Source of the DNA: Lutraria lutraria
Taxonomy: Eukaryota; Mollusca; Bivalvia; Venerida; Mactridae
Length of the DNA: 64,000 nt
Assembly: GCA_964023205.1 (NCBI GenBank)
Contig: OZ026840.1
Span: 9,297,603-9,361,602 of the forward strand
Direction of reading: 5' to 3'
The notes beneath the pieces were generated by a model. It had not been told where the DNA came from and searched no databases. It saw only the letters and a list, made by a program, of their open reading frames with translations. Each line of letters opens with the position of its first letter. Position 1 is the first letter of the stretch. Positions 24,501-37,824 of this stretch are shown one piece after another. A program made the translations under genes and the position numbers.

Positions 24501-26180
24501 GCTATTTAGCAAAATTGCACAATCCTGATCGGTAATATAATTATTATTTACACAGTACCGCAGTCTCTTATTTTATTAATATACTGTTTAAAGACATGAT
24601 TATCCTAACTTATTTTGATGCATTCCGTAATTGACACTAATAACTCGAAATTAGAGGTACTCAATTTCATAGTCGCGGCATTGCTATATAGAGAAAGCAT
24701 CTTCCAATATGTACAGCAGCTGCACGAAGGATTGAAATAATTACATTACAGCTTCTTAAGAAAATTTAATGCTATCATAAAGAATGTAAACAATCGATTC
24801 TCATTCAATTAGCACATTTGTATAATCTTTCAATTACAAACGGAATGTTAAAGCGCTTTAGATATAATATTGTATTAAATACATGATAAAAGATGGTGTT
24901 TATTAGAAATAATTTCGTCAGATGCATTAAATTAAATAAGCTGAATGTCCAATCTTTGATTGTCTGCCGGATACAAACCTACCAAATTCTTAGTTAATTC
25001 TCAAAAGTAGAAATTTCTAAAAGCATTTAATATGCGAGTAGGATACTAGTGCTTATTAGTTTAGTGATATTGACAATAAAAGTATTTCGCCTGTGATATT
25101 TGCTGACGTAGACGTGCCTTTGCGCGACCAAACAAAGATGCTGCTGCTGCAGGGTTACTTTACTTTCCATTTCGAATAAAAATGATCGCAATAGTCGAAT
25201 TTCATTTCCTGAATTTGTCTGACTGACCTTGAGTCATCTGATAATAATGTGAAAAAAGTTTTTGTTGTTAATTTAATCATCATGTAGTCTAAGGCCCCTG
25301 TGTTATATATGATTTGTACTTATTATTATTCACAGTTTTCAAATTATCTCAGACCATATCGTTCGAAGTATTGCTTGACTGCATTGGTTGTCCTTGCCAA
25401 TACTCAATATTGGTTCGTAGCGTGTATTCTAGTTATTGAAGGCTCTGCGAACGAAGCTGAATTTTCGGTTGACTGAACCTATTTTAATTAACATATCTGT
25501 GAAAGTAATCTCCCGGTGATTTTTTTCGGATTAATGATTTTGATGACACGTACTTGAAGTCCAGTATCGAGGTCAGACAGAGAGATATGAAGGAACAACT
25601 TGAAAACAATATGTATGAAATGAAAATCATGACTGATGAGGTCTGTACATAACGTTTATTGATGAACAGAAAATAGAGCTATAGAGAGTTATAGAGCTTA
25701 TAGCAAATATCCATGATGGAAAGTACGCTTGTTATAACGCTGCCTCGTAGATGTTGTTTTCAAAGCTTTTCATATAAGAGGACTTCTTGATAACACTTGA
25801 CATTTACATATTCCTTAAGCTGTCTGAATAAATATAACTTGTAAAGATATTTTAGCTGGATTACTTGTTAATAATATAATGTAATACAAGACATGTTTGC
25901 CGTATATGAACAATTTAATACGATACAAAACATATTTCCAGAATAAGAGAGATAATGTGAATAATAAAATTTATTACAACCCACCTGGGTTTCCAATGCA
26001 AAATCGCCTGTATTTGAGCGGGCATCAATTTGTATTAACACACCTGTAATATATCATGCGCAGACACGATGCACGTACTGTCCAAACGGATTTACGGTAA
26101 TTAAATCATCTTCCATTTATTTACTAAAGTTGTTCTTATTAAATCGGTTCTTGATTGTTAATTCTGCTTGAGGTGTTTTT
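24501..26180. other. Non-coding stretch
   Basis: AT-rich, without a frame of note or any array. Nothing can be assigned. Confidence 0.4.
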
Positions 26181-26181
26181 A

Positions 26182-27189
26182 TTAGCTCACATGTCACAAA
26201 GTGAAAGGGTGAGCTTAAGTGATCAGTCTTCGTCCGGCGTCGTGCGTCGTCAAACTTTACCTTGTGAACACACTAGGGGCCACATGTTTAGCTAAATTTT
26301 CGCAAAACTGGATCAGAATGTTAATATCGACAAAATCTCTGACGAGTAAGATATTGGGCCATTTGGGGTAAAAAAACTAGGTCACCAGGGCCAAATAAGG
26401 GAAACCTCGTGAACACTTTAGAAATCACTGTTTTAATTGGATCTTCATGAAACTTTGTCAGAATGTTCATTTCAATGATATGTAGGTCAAGTCTGATAAT
26501 GGGTCATCTGCGATCAAAAACTAGGTCACTAGGGCAAATTGCTTGAAAACCTTGTGAACACTCTAGAAGTCACTGTTTTGATTGGATCATCATCAATCAT
26601 GTCAGAATATTTGTCTTTATAATATCTTAGACGAGTTCGGACATGGGTCATCTGGGGTTAAAAACTAGGTCGCTAGGTCAAATCTTATGAAAAACCATGT
26701 TAACACTGTCGATTTCACAGATATAATTGGATCTTCACCAAACTTTGTCAAATTGTTTTTTTTAGTAATATAACGGTCGAGTACAAATATGGATTATCTG
26801 GAGTCAATAACTAGGTCACCAGGTCAAATCTTAGGAAAACTTTGTTAACACTGTAGATGTCAAATTTTGATTGTATCTTCACCAAACCTTGTCAGAATGT
26901 TTGTCTTAATGATATGTAAGACCAGTTCGAACATGGGTCATCTGGGGTCAAAAACTAGGTCACGAGGTCAAATCTTAGGAAAACCTTGTCTATGCTGTAG
27001 TTTTCATGGTTTTGATTGGATCTTCACCACACCTTGTCAGAATGTTTGTCTTATTTATATGTAGGACAAGTTCTAACATGGGTCATCTGGGGTCAAAAAC
27101 TAGGTCACCGGTTCAAAACAATGTTTTAATGAGTGAACAGTGATTGTCATGACGTGAGCGATATAGGGCCATCTTGGCCCTCTTGTTTA
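26182..27189. mobile_element. Bivalve repeat element of six about 145-bp units
   Basis: The landmark word GGGTCATCTGGGGTCAAAAA (with variants) starts at 26356, 26501, 26645, 26791, 26935 and 27080, giving spacings of 144-146 bases. The block begins TTAGCTCACATGTCAC and ends with the hairpin GGGCCATCTTGGCCC followed by TCTTGTTTAG. Diverged tandem units inside fixed ends suggest a non-autonomous mobile element and not a simple satellite. A hairpin close to the 3' end recalls Helitrons, but this is a weak inference. Confidence 0.75.
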
Positions 27190-29705
27190 GATCTAAATAT
27201 TATTTATCCATCATCTTAGTAAGACTTCTGAAGCCGGCACGTGCGTATGTAAACAACTACGTGACGTCTAGCCCAATGTAAATTATACTGTAAACATGGT
27301 AAAGTCATTTGGAAGCTCCCATCTAGAAATATTATAATGAACTTAAATCGATTTCGAAATTTATGTCGGCAATTTGTTTATAGTACTTTTAAATATTACC
27401 CATCTAAAGGCGTTTATTAATTTATTGAACATTTTGTTAAAATAAATAATAATCGTGACATATAAATTATATGATATGACAATTTTTGATTCAGAAAATA
27501 TGACAGATTCCCGGACGATATCACATCACATGTAAATAATTCATAAATTTCTCTACGGCCTTCTATATCCACAACCAAACTCACATGAATCATCAAAGCT
27601 ATAGATACAACACAAAATAATACAATAAACATATATATCCCTCAGGGATATACGTGACAAACAACAGCAGGAATTCAGAATGTGAAATCTAATTTTCAAT
27701 GTTCCCATCGCAATGTACGTACTACAATAATTTGGAAGCTATAACGGACTCACGTATCTCAATAAAGTAGTACTTAAAACAGATATATAGAATGCTCACA
27801 CTATGACTGACTTAACTTCGTTATAATGGTATTTTATTTCAGTGGGTTTATGGCCGGCAACTCTTCTCCACATTTTAAACAAAATCAACGAGTTAAAAGA
27901 CCAGCGTACTAACGTCAGGATCACGGCTGCGGACTTCAGCTAGTTCACAGAAAGTCGGTGGTTCTTTCTTGACATTGGTTCTACCTTCTTCGTTAAAGGT
28001 AGAAAATTCGTGAAACAACACAGGCTGCGATTCCGATGTTAAAACACAGGGACAAAAAGGTAATTGTAATGTGTATCTTGGGATAGGACTGCAAATAGAT
28101 TTGAAACAATCATTGATCTAGAAACAGTTCATGTTAATGATTGATGCAAAGGTAAGAAATATGACATAATTAAAACTGCTTATCGTTTCCTCTCTATTTC
28201 GTGACAATTATCATGAACGTAAAGATAATTTCGTTTATCGGATGAGAAAATCATTCTTAACAAATCCATCATGATATGAAACATTCATCGTAATTTTAGA
28301 AAAGAATAGTCTTGTATTTAGTTGAAAAAAAGCATCAACTTACTTCGACGTTCTGTGCAATGTCTAAACAATTCTCCTTCTTCCGAACTGAAAACTCATT
28401 TGAACTAGAATGGGAATGGGAGTGGGATATATGAATTTCCCTTTGCAAGTATTACACAATAACGACAGTCACAAAGTTGTAACACACAAAAGTGCAAACG
28501 CCTTTTATTGATTGTTTAACATGGTTTTAAAATTATTGTTGGATCACGATTGACGGGAACTGCTAAGGTTTACTTAGCCGCGACTTTTAGCAGGATGGTG
28601 TGAACGTTGTTCCGTCTCCACAAAGATGGAGTTAGGTGCGAGGTCCAGAGCTCTGCACAATCACCACAAAACCATCAAAGTCGCAATGGCCAACTTACTA
28701 ACGATCATACGCGTGGCTTAATAAGACCGTCTTTTAACATTAACTAGTAAATATGCTTACCATACACATGTTCTTATCTTGAGTCGTAAATGGATTATTT
28801 ATGGACTGACTTACATCCCATAATTCACTTTAATTAAAAGCGAAACATGCTTTAATAATATTATAGATATAATTTATATCAAAGCACTTCTCAGAAAAGT
28901 ATTTAGATTTATCTCGGGCAATTGAAAAGACTGATAAATGTTTCATAGCATTAGGAAGTATAATGTATGAACAAGAACGTTTCTATTATTCCCACGCAGA
29001 ATACGATATCTACGTAAAGTCTGGTTGTCGAGGGAACATTTCACAAGAAAGTAATGACATAATTGTGTGAGAACATTTACAATAGTCTGCATTTAATTCC
29101 ACCTTTAGAACGTGTTCATACAGAGTTAAATACATTACATAGTGAAATGAGGTCTGTGTGATATAATAGTATTGTACAATAAAAGTTGATGGTATCAATT
29201 AATAAGCAATACGCTGGATGACACCTATTCTTTTGGTAGTAAAATGCTATAAACATCACTCGTCATTACAGATGGTCGTATTTCCTGTCAGTCTGGTTGT
29301 GTGGTGGGTACATTACGGTATTATTTGCAATTTGTGTTCGTTGCATTTTTATTCATTCCATCGATATTAAATCGCAATATAGTAATTGTCCCGTAAAAGC
29401 ACGCCAATCATAACAGCACATTGTTCTTGTGCCTTAATTTATTGGAGAACATTCTCCTTCCATCCTTTAGTGTTTATACAATTATTATGATATCAACGTT
29501 TTGTTGACATTGTTAAATGGTCAATATTAGAAGCACTCCTGTGTGTAAGAGGTATGTATTTGGTCACGTCCGTAAATATTTCAGTTTGGTACAAAATGGT
29601 TTGTGGTTCTATCATCATATTTCTAACACAATGTGTTATAAACGTTAGCAGGTACTAATGAAAGTTTCTTTTTCAATGGAATCATTAGGTAGCTTGTCTA
29701 GCATT
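27190..29705. other. Mostly non-coding; possible SINE tail fragment near 27935-27990
   Basis: No gene is called. The segment around 27941-27985 (CAGCTAGTTCACAGAAAGTC followed by GGTGGTTCT) resembles the tail of the tRNA-derived SINE seen at 29710-29880, in the opposite orientation. An open minus-strand stretch at 27893-28088 overlaps it and is discussed under rejected items. Confidence 0.35.
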
Positions 29706-29709
29706 TACA

Positions 29710-29880
29710 ACTAAGGGAGAGAGAGATCCCAGGCTTACTTCTAGATATAACCACCGATTTCCTGTAAGTTAGTTGGACAGTTTCTCACATGTACTCGTAA
29801 AATTCGCCTGGTCCCTGTTGGGGTGAACTCACAGCGGTGAGGGGTACGTAATTACTAGTCAGAGACCATAACCACTCGAA
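29710..29880 (-). mobile_element. tRNA-derived SINE
   Basis: On the minus strand the head reads CGAGTGGTTATGGTCTCTGA followed by CCCTCACCGCTGTGAGTTCA, which are degenerate A and B boxes of RNA polymerase III. Next come CAGGGACCAGG, then CATGTGAGAAACTGTCCAAC and AAATCGGTGGTTATATCTAG. I recognise this order from a common bivalve SINE family; that is memory and not a search result. Pol III promoter motifs have drifted, so it is probably inactive. Confidence 0.65.
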
Positions 29881-29889
29881 AAATAAAAA

Positions 29890-31566
29890 AGATGAACTCA
29901 AATTTTGCTGTATTTCAGAATATTTTATCATTGACATAAGCTTGACAATCATTACGGCCACGTAAAATAACACAATTATCGATTGTTGTTTGAAAGTATT
30001 AAGTATCAGAAACAGTCTCTTGAATTGTACAACATACAACACATAGTATGTAAGACAAAAAGAACAAAAGGTTATATGACAGCATACGGTAAACAAAGTA
30101 CAAGCTATACCAACGACAGTTAAATCAAATATCATATCAGTATTTTGAAATTCATTAAATTTAATCTACATTAATATTTAATTCAAACATTTTAACATTT
30201 TTGTGTGCTTGATAATTCAAAAAGTTATGGCATATTTGGTATTTTCTAAAAACATCTGATAAGAATTTAGTGTTTCTAGATATAGCAAGCATCGACGAAA
30301 CTATAGCTGGTTTTAGAATGGGGGACATAACATCCATTGATATATGATATACGGTGCAGGATTAAGTATTACTTGTTCAGTTAATCAATGCTTCAACAAT
30401 ATTATTTAATCTTAATTTATTTCTATTGTAACGAGAACTGCAGAGCTTTCATTGACAATAACAAAACAATTATGCTTAACGTAAAATGATAATGAAACAT
30501 GCAAATGAAGCATCTGGACCATATGATAACGGACGGACATGCAACAATGTCCGGACGAACTTAAAATGTAAATTGTATTCAGCAATAACGACAACAAATG
30601 GAAATATTACACAAGAACGTCATAAACCATTAAGATACTACAAAAACCTTAGAAGAAACAAACCCATACAAACCTTAATTCTAAGGTTTCGTGACGTTAT
30701 TTTATTCTTTCTGTTCAGTTAAAGTAACTGACAGGATGCCATCTCCTGGTTGTCAGCTCTCGCATGCAGTAGATTTAACCACCCATAGTTACGCTGCCTT
30801 TCTTTCCAAGGAGTGATCTTCGTGCTTCTTGTTCTGTCGTTATCAATTTCTTTGCTTCTCCTATATTCATTTTTATGAGTTAGATTTTGTGGTCGGTGTT
30901 AGAATGTTAGCTTGGGTGGTTTGTCATTCGATCTATTACTTGTTAAAATTGCACGAATTAATTTTGACTTATCGTTCTCAATAGATTCAGTGTCTGCACG
31001 CATACCAAATTTGGAATGTTTCAAATAGCATTTGTCTCTTTAACAATAACCGACTTGATGTTTGCATATGCTTGCTTAATTCACACTTAACACTATAACG
31101 ATCGCTTTACTCGTTTTCATTGAAATTGGTCGGCATTATAAACAACGCTAACGGTAATATTTAAAAGCCGTCAATTCGACCAACAATGAGGCGGTTTTGA
31201 TTTATTGGTAATGGATAATGATCTTTCATATTGCTTCCATAAATAACATAATGATAGCTGACAAATATTCAAAAGCTAGAACAACAGAAATATCAATAAG
31301 AGCAAGCTTTCTATTGCTAAAAGTTTCTTTGAAACAATATTACTAGAAAGTATTTTAACAAATCCAATATTTTTATGATTTTAGCCTATAGAAATATTTA
31401 TGAATACTTATGATAGTTATTTCAAAAACAATTAAAATTATCGAATTTCAATGCATTGAGGAGCCAGTGTTTTATATCTGATTGTTGTTAATGACTGTGT
31501 TGTTTAGCATACTAATTGTGGTTTACCGAAGTTTATACAGGAAAATAAACAATAATCAGCAAATAT
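29890..31566. other. Non-coding stretch
   Basis: AT-rich with no supported gene. Small frames (61-78 codons) have no recognisable content. Confidence 0.4.
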
Positions 31567-32637
31567 CGTTATAAATCCTCGCATCCCTCTTAACCTTCAT
31601 GTGTTACCGTTATAAATCCTCGCATCCCTCTTAACCTTCATGTGTTACAATTATAAATCCTCGCATCCCTCTTAACCTTCATGTGTTACAATTATAAATC
31701 CTCGCATCCCTCTTAACCTTCATGTGTTACAATTATAAATCCTCGCATCCCTCTTAACCTTCGTTTGTTACCGTTATAAATCCTCGCATCCCTCTTAACC
31801 TTCATGTGTTACAATTATAAATCCTCGCATCCCTCTTAACCTTCATGTGTTACCGTTATAAATCCTCGCATCCCTCTTAACCTTCATGTGTTACGATTAT
31901 AAATCCTCGCATCCCTCTTCACCTTTGTTTGTTACCGTTATAAATCCTCGCATCCCTCTTAACCTTCATGTGTTACAATTATAAATCCTCGCATCCCTCT
32001 TAACCTTCGTTTGTTACCGTTATAAATCCTCGCATCCCTCTTAACCTTCATGTGTTACAATTATAAATCCTCGCATCCCTCTTAACCTTTGTTTGTTACC
32101 GTTATAAATCCTCGCATCCCTCTTAACCTTCGTTTGTTACCGTTATAAATCCTCGCATCCCTCTTAACCTTCATGTGTTACCGTTATAAATCCTCGCATC
32201 CCTCTTAACCTTCATGTGTTACAATTATAAATCCTCGCATCCCTCTTAACCTTTGTTTGTTACCGTTATAAATCCTCGCATCCCTCTTAACCTTCATGTG
32301 TTACAATTATAAATCCTCGCATCCCTCTTAACCTTCATGTGTTACAATTATAAATCCTCGCATCCCTCTTAACCTTCATGTGTTACAATTATAAATCCTC
32401 GCATCCCTCTTAACCTTCATGTGTTACCGTTATAAATCCTCGCATCCCTCTTAACCTTCATGTGTTACAATTATAAATCCTCGCATCCCTCTTAACCTTC
32501 ATGTGTTACCGTTATAAATCCTCGCATCCCTCTTAACCTTCATGTGTTACAATTATAAATCCTCGCATCCCTCTTAACCTTTGTTTGTTACCGTTATAAA
32601 TCCTCGCATTCCTCTTAACCTTCGTTTGTTACCGTTA
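31567..32637. repeat. 41-bp minisatellite, 26 units
   Basis: The repeating core is ATAAATCCTCGCATCCCTCT plus TAACCTT and a variable segment. The period is exactly 41 across about 1,070 bases. Units differ at two blocks: ATGTGTTAC versus GTTTGTTAC, and a following AATT versus CGTT (once GATT). There are no unique spacers, so this is not a CRISPR array. Confidence 0.95.
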
Positions 32638-35600
32638 AAATTGATGAAATTCTTGCCGAAAGAAAATATTTTGACGACACTCAAGCAGTGTGTTCTTAAC
32701 TTAGTAAAAGGATACTAACGGATGTAACGTTAAACAAAGTCGATGCAGTCTGAATATTGGAAATAAAATTATTACTTTTTCGCAGGTGGCAGTTCGGCTG
32801 CCTTTTAATTTCACTCTGCGTTTTTCTTCCAATGGCGTAGATTTGGCAATGTCTTTGTAAATCTATGGTATTACGATGAGAATCAATTTAACTGACCAGG
32901 GTTACTTGTGTGCATCTGAGTTTGGGGTTGCTGCCATAACTCAATCACTAAGACGGGTGATTCGTAAAGCAACTCGTACGAATTACTTATAACAATATTT
33001 GATTTCATAGACCATCATTATTTTAAGCAAACAAAAGCTAAGTTAGGCATTTCGTTGATCATTGTAATGTAAAGCGATATAAATTTAGTTAAGCATTTCG
33101 TTAACCATATTCTTTTCAAGAAAAAAATAAGTAAGGTATTTTTAGACCATCAGTACGTAAAGTCACAGACTAAGTTAGGCATTTTTAACACTAATAAACA
33201 TAGACGTGTGTTTAATAAGATCGCATCACACATCGACGTCAATGTCTCATTCATACACTTATTCATTTGAACAACAATGGAATGAAACGCAGACTTTTCA
33301 ATATCATACCCACGCAACTAAACCAATATAATGCTTCAACAGAGATTTCAAAAGTGATGAAGGATTGATGGGAAAAGACATTGCGAATATGGTTCGGTTC
33401 AGCAAAAATTGTATTTTAATCAGTAATGATAATACAATAGTCCACTTCTCTGCTTGATGGACTACAAGATAAATCAATTAACGAAACACAATAATTTTCG
33501 TTTTTACTTAATCTATTTCAAGGTGAGACATTAAAGGCATATTTTTGCACTGTCTGTGTTTTAGCGATATTTCTGAATACGGCTTTGATGATTATTAGCA
33601 ATGATGCTTCATTGATTCTTTCAGGAAACTATGAAGTTTTATGAGTGAAAGGATACGATATGATGGTGCTTCAGTTGTTCGTCACAAATTTATTATTTAA
33701 TAGGAAAATAGCTTCGTATAAATCGATATATTGCACTAATCGAATATTGCCAGACTATGTCGGACGTCTGAACGTATAAATTGCAATATTTATTAAATGA
33801 CGGATTTATTTCCGTAAATAATCGTCAATAGTATTGTAGAGTAGATGAAGTTTTAATTTGCCAACTAACGTTTCATGTTATTGCAGGTTAAATCAAGTTA
33901 ATGAGGAATAAATCAAGATTAAATTTAATGAGGCAAGTCTACTGATGCAATAAATTAAATAATCCGCTTTCATAATCTGTTTTCAAGATCGTGCAGATTA
34001 AAAATATAAGAAATCTTAGACACGTCTACCGCACCGAACAGACCGAATATAAGTGTATAGAACAAGATTGCGTAACTTTGGAACATGTCATGTCTCTAAT
34101 TTCTTAGATAGGTGTCTAATTCGTTTATACACCCAACATTGTTTTGCATTGTGAACTAATCAAAATATCTCTTAATCATATTTGTATTGCATTTACATGG
34201 CTTGATAGTAATGGAATTTCAATGTGTTAGTTTGCATACAATAAACGACTTAAGAGGCTTCGCATTATTTAAGTCATATAAATCTGTACGGAAAGGCCGT
34301 TGGTATAAACACATGCGGGATTTACAATGGTTATCTATCTTTACTGGAGATCCTTTTTACACTCTAAATATTCTACTTTTACTTTTTGCTTTGCCCGCCG
34401 GAAGCACATTAAGTAAAATGATAGCTAAATGAAGCCATACTATCAGCGAACCCTTTTAAAATTATGTCTTATAACATCATGTAATTAACAACAGAAACTA
34501 CTTAACGCTAGATACTGCAGATGACGTGCTGTAACACTATACGAAAATGACAACAAATGATATAAACTTGACTGGTACTTAGACACTCATGGTAAATTAT
34601 TGGTATGTTGCTTTCAAGGCTTTTATTCAATCTTTGATGATGTTTTACCATACAGAAAAATCTCGATATTAAGACCATACTTGTTCACAAAGGATTTCTT
34701 AATATTTTAACTTGAAATGAATAGAAAATATTGAAGAACGGTCCAGACATAAATATAAAATATAATGAAGAAGTCTTAACTCGAATGTGGCCTTGAATGG
34801 ATATCTTTTGTAATTTCAGAGAAAAGGTTTGTTGTATTTGCATACTATTGCCTTATTGGTCAGCACAGTTGAGTTGAATTGGCATGTTAGAATAGACACA
34901 TAGAAACAAAACAAAGGTTAAATAAATGAATGGAATGTTACAACGTTATAGAGTCCACTACCGGATTGGAAGCAATATAGTGGACGAAATATGTTTGGTT
35001 TCACAAACATCCGTTCTGCATTGAAAGGGGTTTACAGACACCGTATTTACCGTCACGGGGGCAACTTATTCTACCACTGTTGTTTGAGACAATGTGACCT
35101 GACAGGAAAATCAACTTTCAGCTTAGTTGTACTCGGCACGTTGTACCATTATTGGACACGTGTGTGCCAAGTAAAAGTAACATTCCTTCGTGATTGGCAG
35201 CGATTTGGATCTATAGGAAAGAAACGGACGGAAGAAAAAGTACGATCCTTAAGTCCTTAAAATTTGGAGGCTAATAAATAGAATAAGTTAATGATATCGC
35301 TGCATGTTCTTTACCTATGTTTATATATTTATTACATATTGACGGTGATTACTCGTGAAGTTGATTTGTTAATCAATAACATTAAAGTGTTGCACGGTTG
35401 AAAGTTGACCGAACAAATGCTCATTGATAACAAAACAATACCTACACTTTATTCCACTTTCTGTAAAACATGTACAGTCTACAGCAACAGAACGTTTTCT
35501 AATCTAATTATCAAAATATAAAAAAACCTATTTGAGTAACGCCATACTTTATATGATTGTACGTTTTACCTGACGACTGAATGGAAAAGAATGATGAATC

Positions 35601-37415
35601 ATAACTTTAAAAACATTCTTGGTTTAATCGGGAATTTTGATCAGTATAGATTAATGCAAAATGCTTGTAAACAGCATAAAACATGAGGAGCAGCCTGTGA
35701 GCTGATTACCGTTAAGCATTAATCACGCAGATTTCCATTTGACTAAGGTGCTTCCGTTTTGCTATTTCCATTTCATGAATAAATCCTTTTATAATCGACA
35801 TTTTCATTTGAAATTTTTTTTTTTTTAAAGGCCACTTGCAATCATACTTCAACGTAGGTCGAATCCATATTCGATAATACTAAAAGCTTAAAAGAATGCT
35901 ATTTATGCCTGACTTATTGTATGCATTTAGTATTTATGTATTTGAGTAAGTCTATGGACACTTGCTTCACAGTAGCTTTATCCTACTTCCAATAATTCCT
36001 ATCTGTAAATTAGAATGGTCATTTCCGGTGCTTTTAATAGTAAAGAGGGCCATAATACCGGTATGAGTATTTCCATACCGACCTTTGGTGTATCCTGTCG
36101 GCGGATTTCCTGCGTGATTTTAAGTGCTGAATATTGTGTCACTGAATTCGATTCTGGTTGTCTCTGCGTCTTTCCAGATGTTAAAATTGTCTTCTCGGAC
36201 CTTCGTAGAACTCTTGTAGAATTTGTGGTCGACATTCACCTTGTTCAATATCAGCATTCGCGTGTGATGTCTAGATATGCTTCGTTCTTTTCTCGTCTTA
36301 ATTTCATATTCAGACCTATAGGATTTAAAGTTCGTAGTACAATATTTACGACCCTTTATGACCCTTTTCTTTTCCTGTTAGAATGTTGAACTGATATATC
36401 TTTGTATAGTTTGTGGCACACGCGATGCTTTGCTAATGCTGTTGATTTTAACAAATCATCGAGAAGTCTGCAAATCAGTTTATAATTGTCCAATATTTTG
36501 AATGCAACCAATACTGTAGCTAGTTGGTCAACACGGAGGACAATGATGTAAAGTACATAACTTATATTACCTTTAATGTATTTGCATACTATATATGGTC
36601 TTATATTTGAGTTAACACTCGATTGGACATTTTTTGCAATTCACTGCGAGCTATATTTGGCTCAATAAAAAAAGGAAGTTATCGTCAGATTATTTGTTTG
36701 CACATAAGTCTAGATAATCGCCTGTGTCTCAAAATTGTCCGGATCAATGATATTTCTATAACAGAGTTCGATCACTGGTTTGTTGAAAATAATCACTACG
36801 TCGCTGTTGGCTATTTGTCTCGATGTGATCATTTTCACCCATTAACACGAAATCGGAAATCAAATTAACATCAGTCCATCTTTGGTTCAGGAAATAAAAA
36901 ATAAGTTGATTAATGTGTTGACCAATGTTCATATATCCGTAAATTCACACACTGTAACTGTTTAATCTTTCACGTATTTTCTTTAGATTGGCTTTGGGAC
37001 TTAATTCAATTGTTTCAAAAGTTGGCTGATTTCTGAAGAACTCTTCAGGATCTCTTGTTAGAAGTCTAAATAGTGAATTTTAGTGGTATGCAGCTGTGAA
37101 GAACAATACAACTACATAACTGAATTGTAAACTCATTGAACTATCAACTTCTTTACTTGTTGAAATATGAGCATTTTTATCAGCATAGTTTTGCGCATTG
37201 TCCCGTATTCTATGGGCATCTCCGTTTTGTATATAATTAGTATCAGTATTACCTTCGATCCTCTTATTACTACTATTTTACTTTCATTGCAAGCATTTTT
37301 ATTTGCAATGGAATTATATTAATTTATGTTGATATGTATATAATTATGTGAATACCATAAAAAATATTCAGGATAAAAGCATTTTGCATTACATGGCGTC
37401 ATTATTGAGTATTAT
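32638..37415. other. Long stretch without a recognised gene
   Basis: Contains a short MITE-like repeat (about 34661-34784) sharing the ATATTAAGACC end with the element at 1848. Overlapping frames on both strands lie at 35999-36389. Neither strand there shows a domain, and overlap on both strands argues against either being real. A T-run lies at about 35814-35825. Confidence 0.4.
34661..34784. repeat. Short MITE-like repeat, CTCGATATTAAGACC end
   Basis: Begins TCTCGATATTAAGACC and ends GTCTTAACTCGA, an imperfect inverted pair. It shares its end with the element at 1848-1973. It is AT-rich inside and non-coding. Confidence 0.4.
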
Positions 37416-37417
37416 AG

Positions 37418-37485
37418 CGAGGGTCTCCGTGGTCAAGACGGCTATATCTAAGGTGTTTAAACGATTTCACCTTGCCCAATTGAAT
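37418..37485 (+). repeat. Probable SINE head fragment
   Basis: GAGGGTCTCCGTGGTCAAGA followed by CACCTTGCCC resembles the tRNA-like head of the SINE family seen at 29710-29880, truncated after about 65 bases. It lies about 340 bases downstream of the stop codon of the neuropeptide gene. Confidence 0.35.
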
Positions 37486-37824
37486 TGATGAATAGCCTGC
37501 ATTATGTCGATGTCCGATACGAAAAATGAAAATTGACCAGCAATAATGTTTGTAAAACTTATTATTGAAGAGCATTGATTTATAAAATGAATGTCAAGTA
37601 TGATTTATGTTTAAGAAAATCAGGTTTGAATTGGAACAAAAAAACAACACACATATACATTAGTGACACAATCAATTCATATATAAATAATGATAATTGT
37701 TACAATATACACAAAACAATGAAGTAAATAAAACATACTGTAACTTTGGTCAAACATTAAATTAATGTCCATTTCACATATTGACTGACGTTTTTGCATC
37801 GAAACAATCGGACGAGATTCGATT

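Noticed and set aside
27893..28088. Possible minus-strand terminal coding exon (open about 65 codons, acceptor TTTGCAG, AATAAA 55 bases past the stop)
   Set aside because: Splice and poly(A) context look good, but no upstream exon was found. The middle also overlaps what seems to be a SINE tail on the plus strand (27941-27985). RNA evidence would be needed.
28590..28690. Second short open minus-strand stretch (ALDLAPNSIFVETEQRSHH)
   Set aside because: Only 25 codons, no linked exon, and likely part of a mobile element, with an AATAAAAGG further on near 28500.
29785..30135. 116-codon frame that looks like a membrane protein
   Set aside because: Its 3' third is the antisense-free body of a SINE, and the rest is Phe/Leu/Tyr-rich translation expected from AT-rich DNA.
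35999..36389. Overlapping frames of 78 and 124 codons on opposite strands
   Set aside because: No domain, signal peptide or splice context on either strand; possibly a dispersed repeat.
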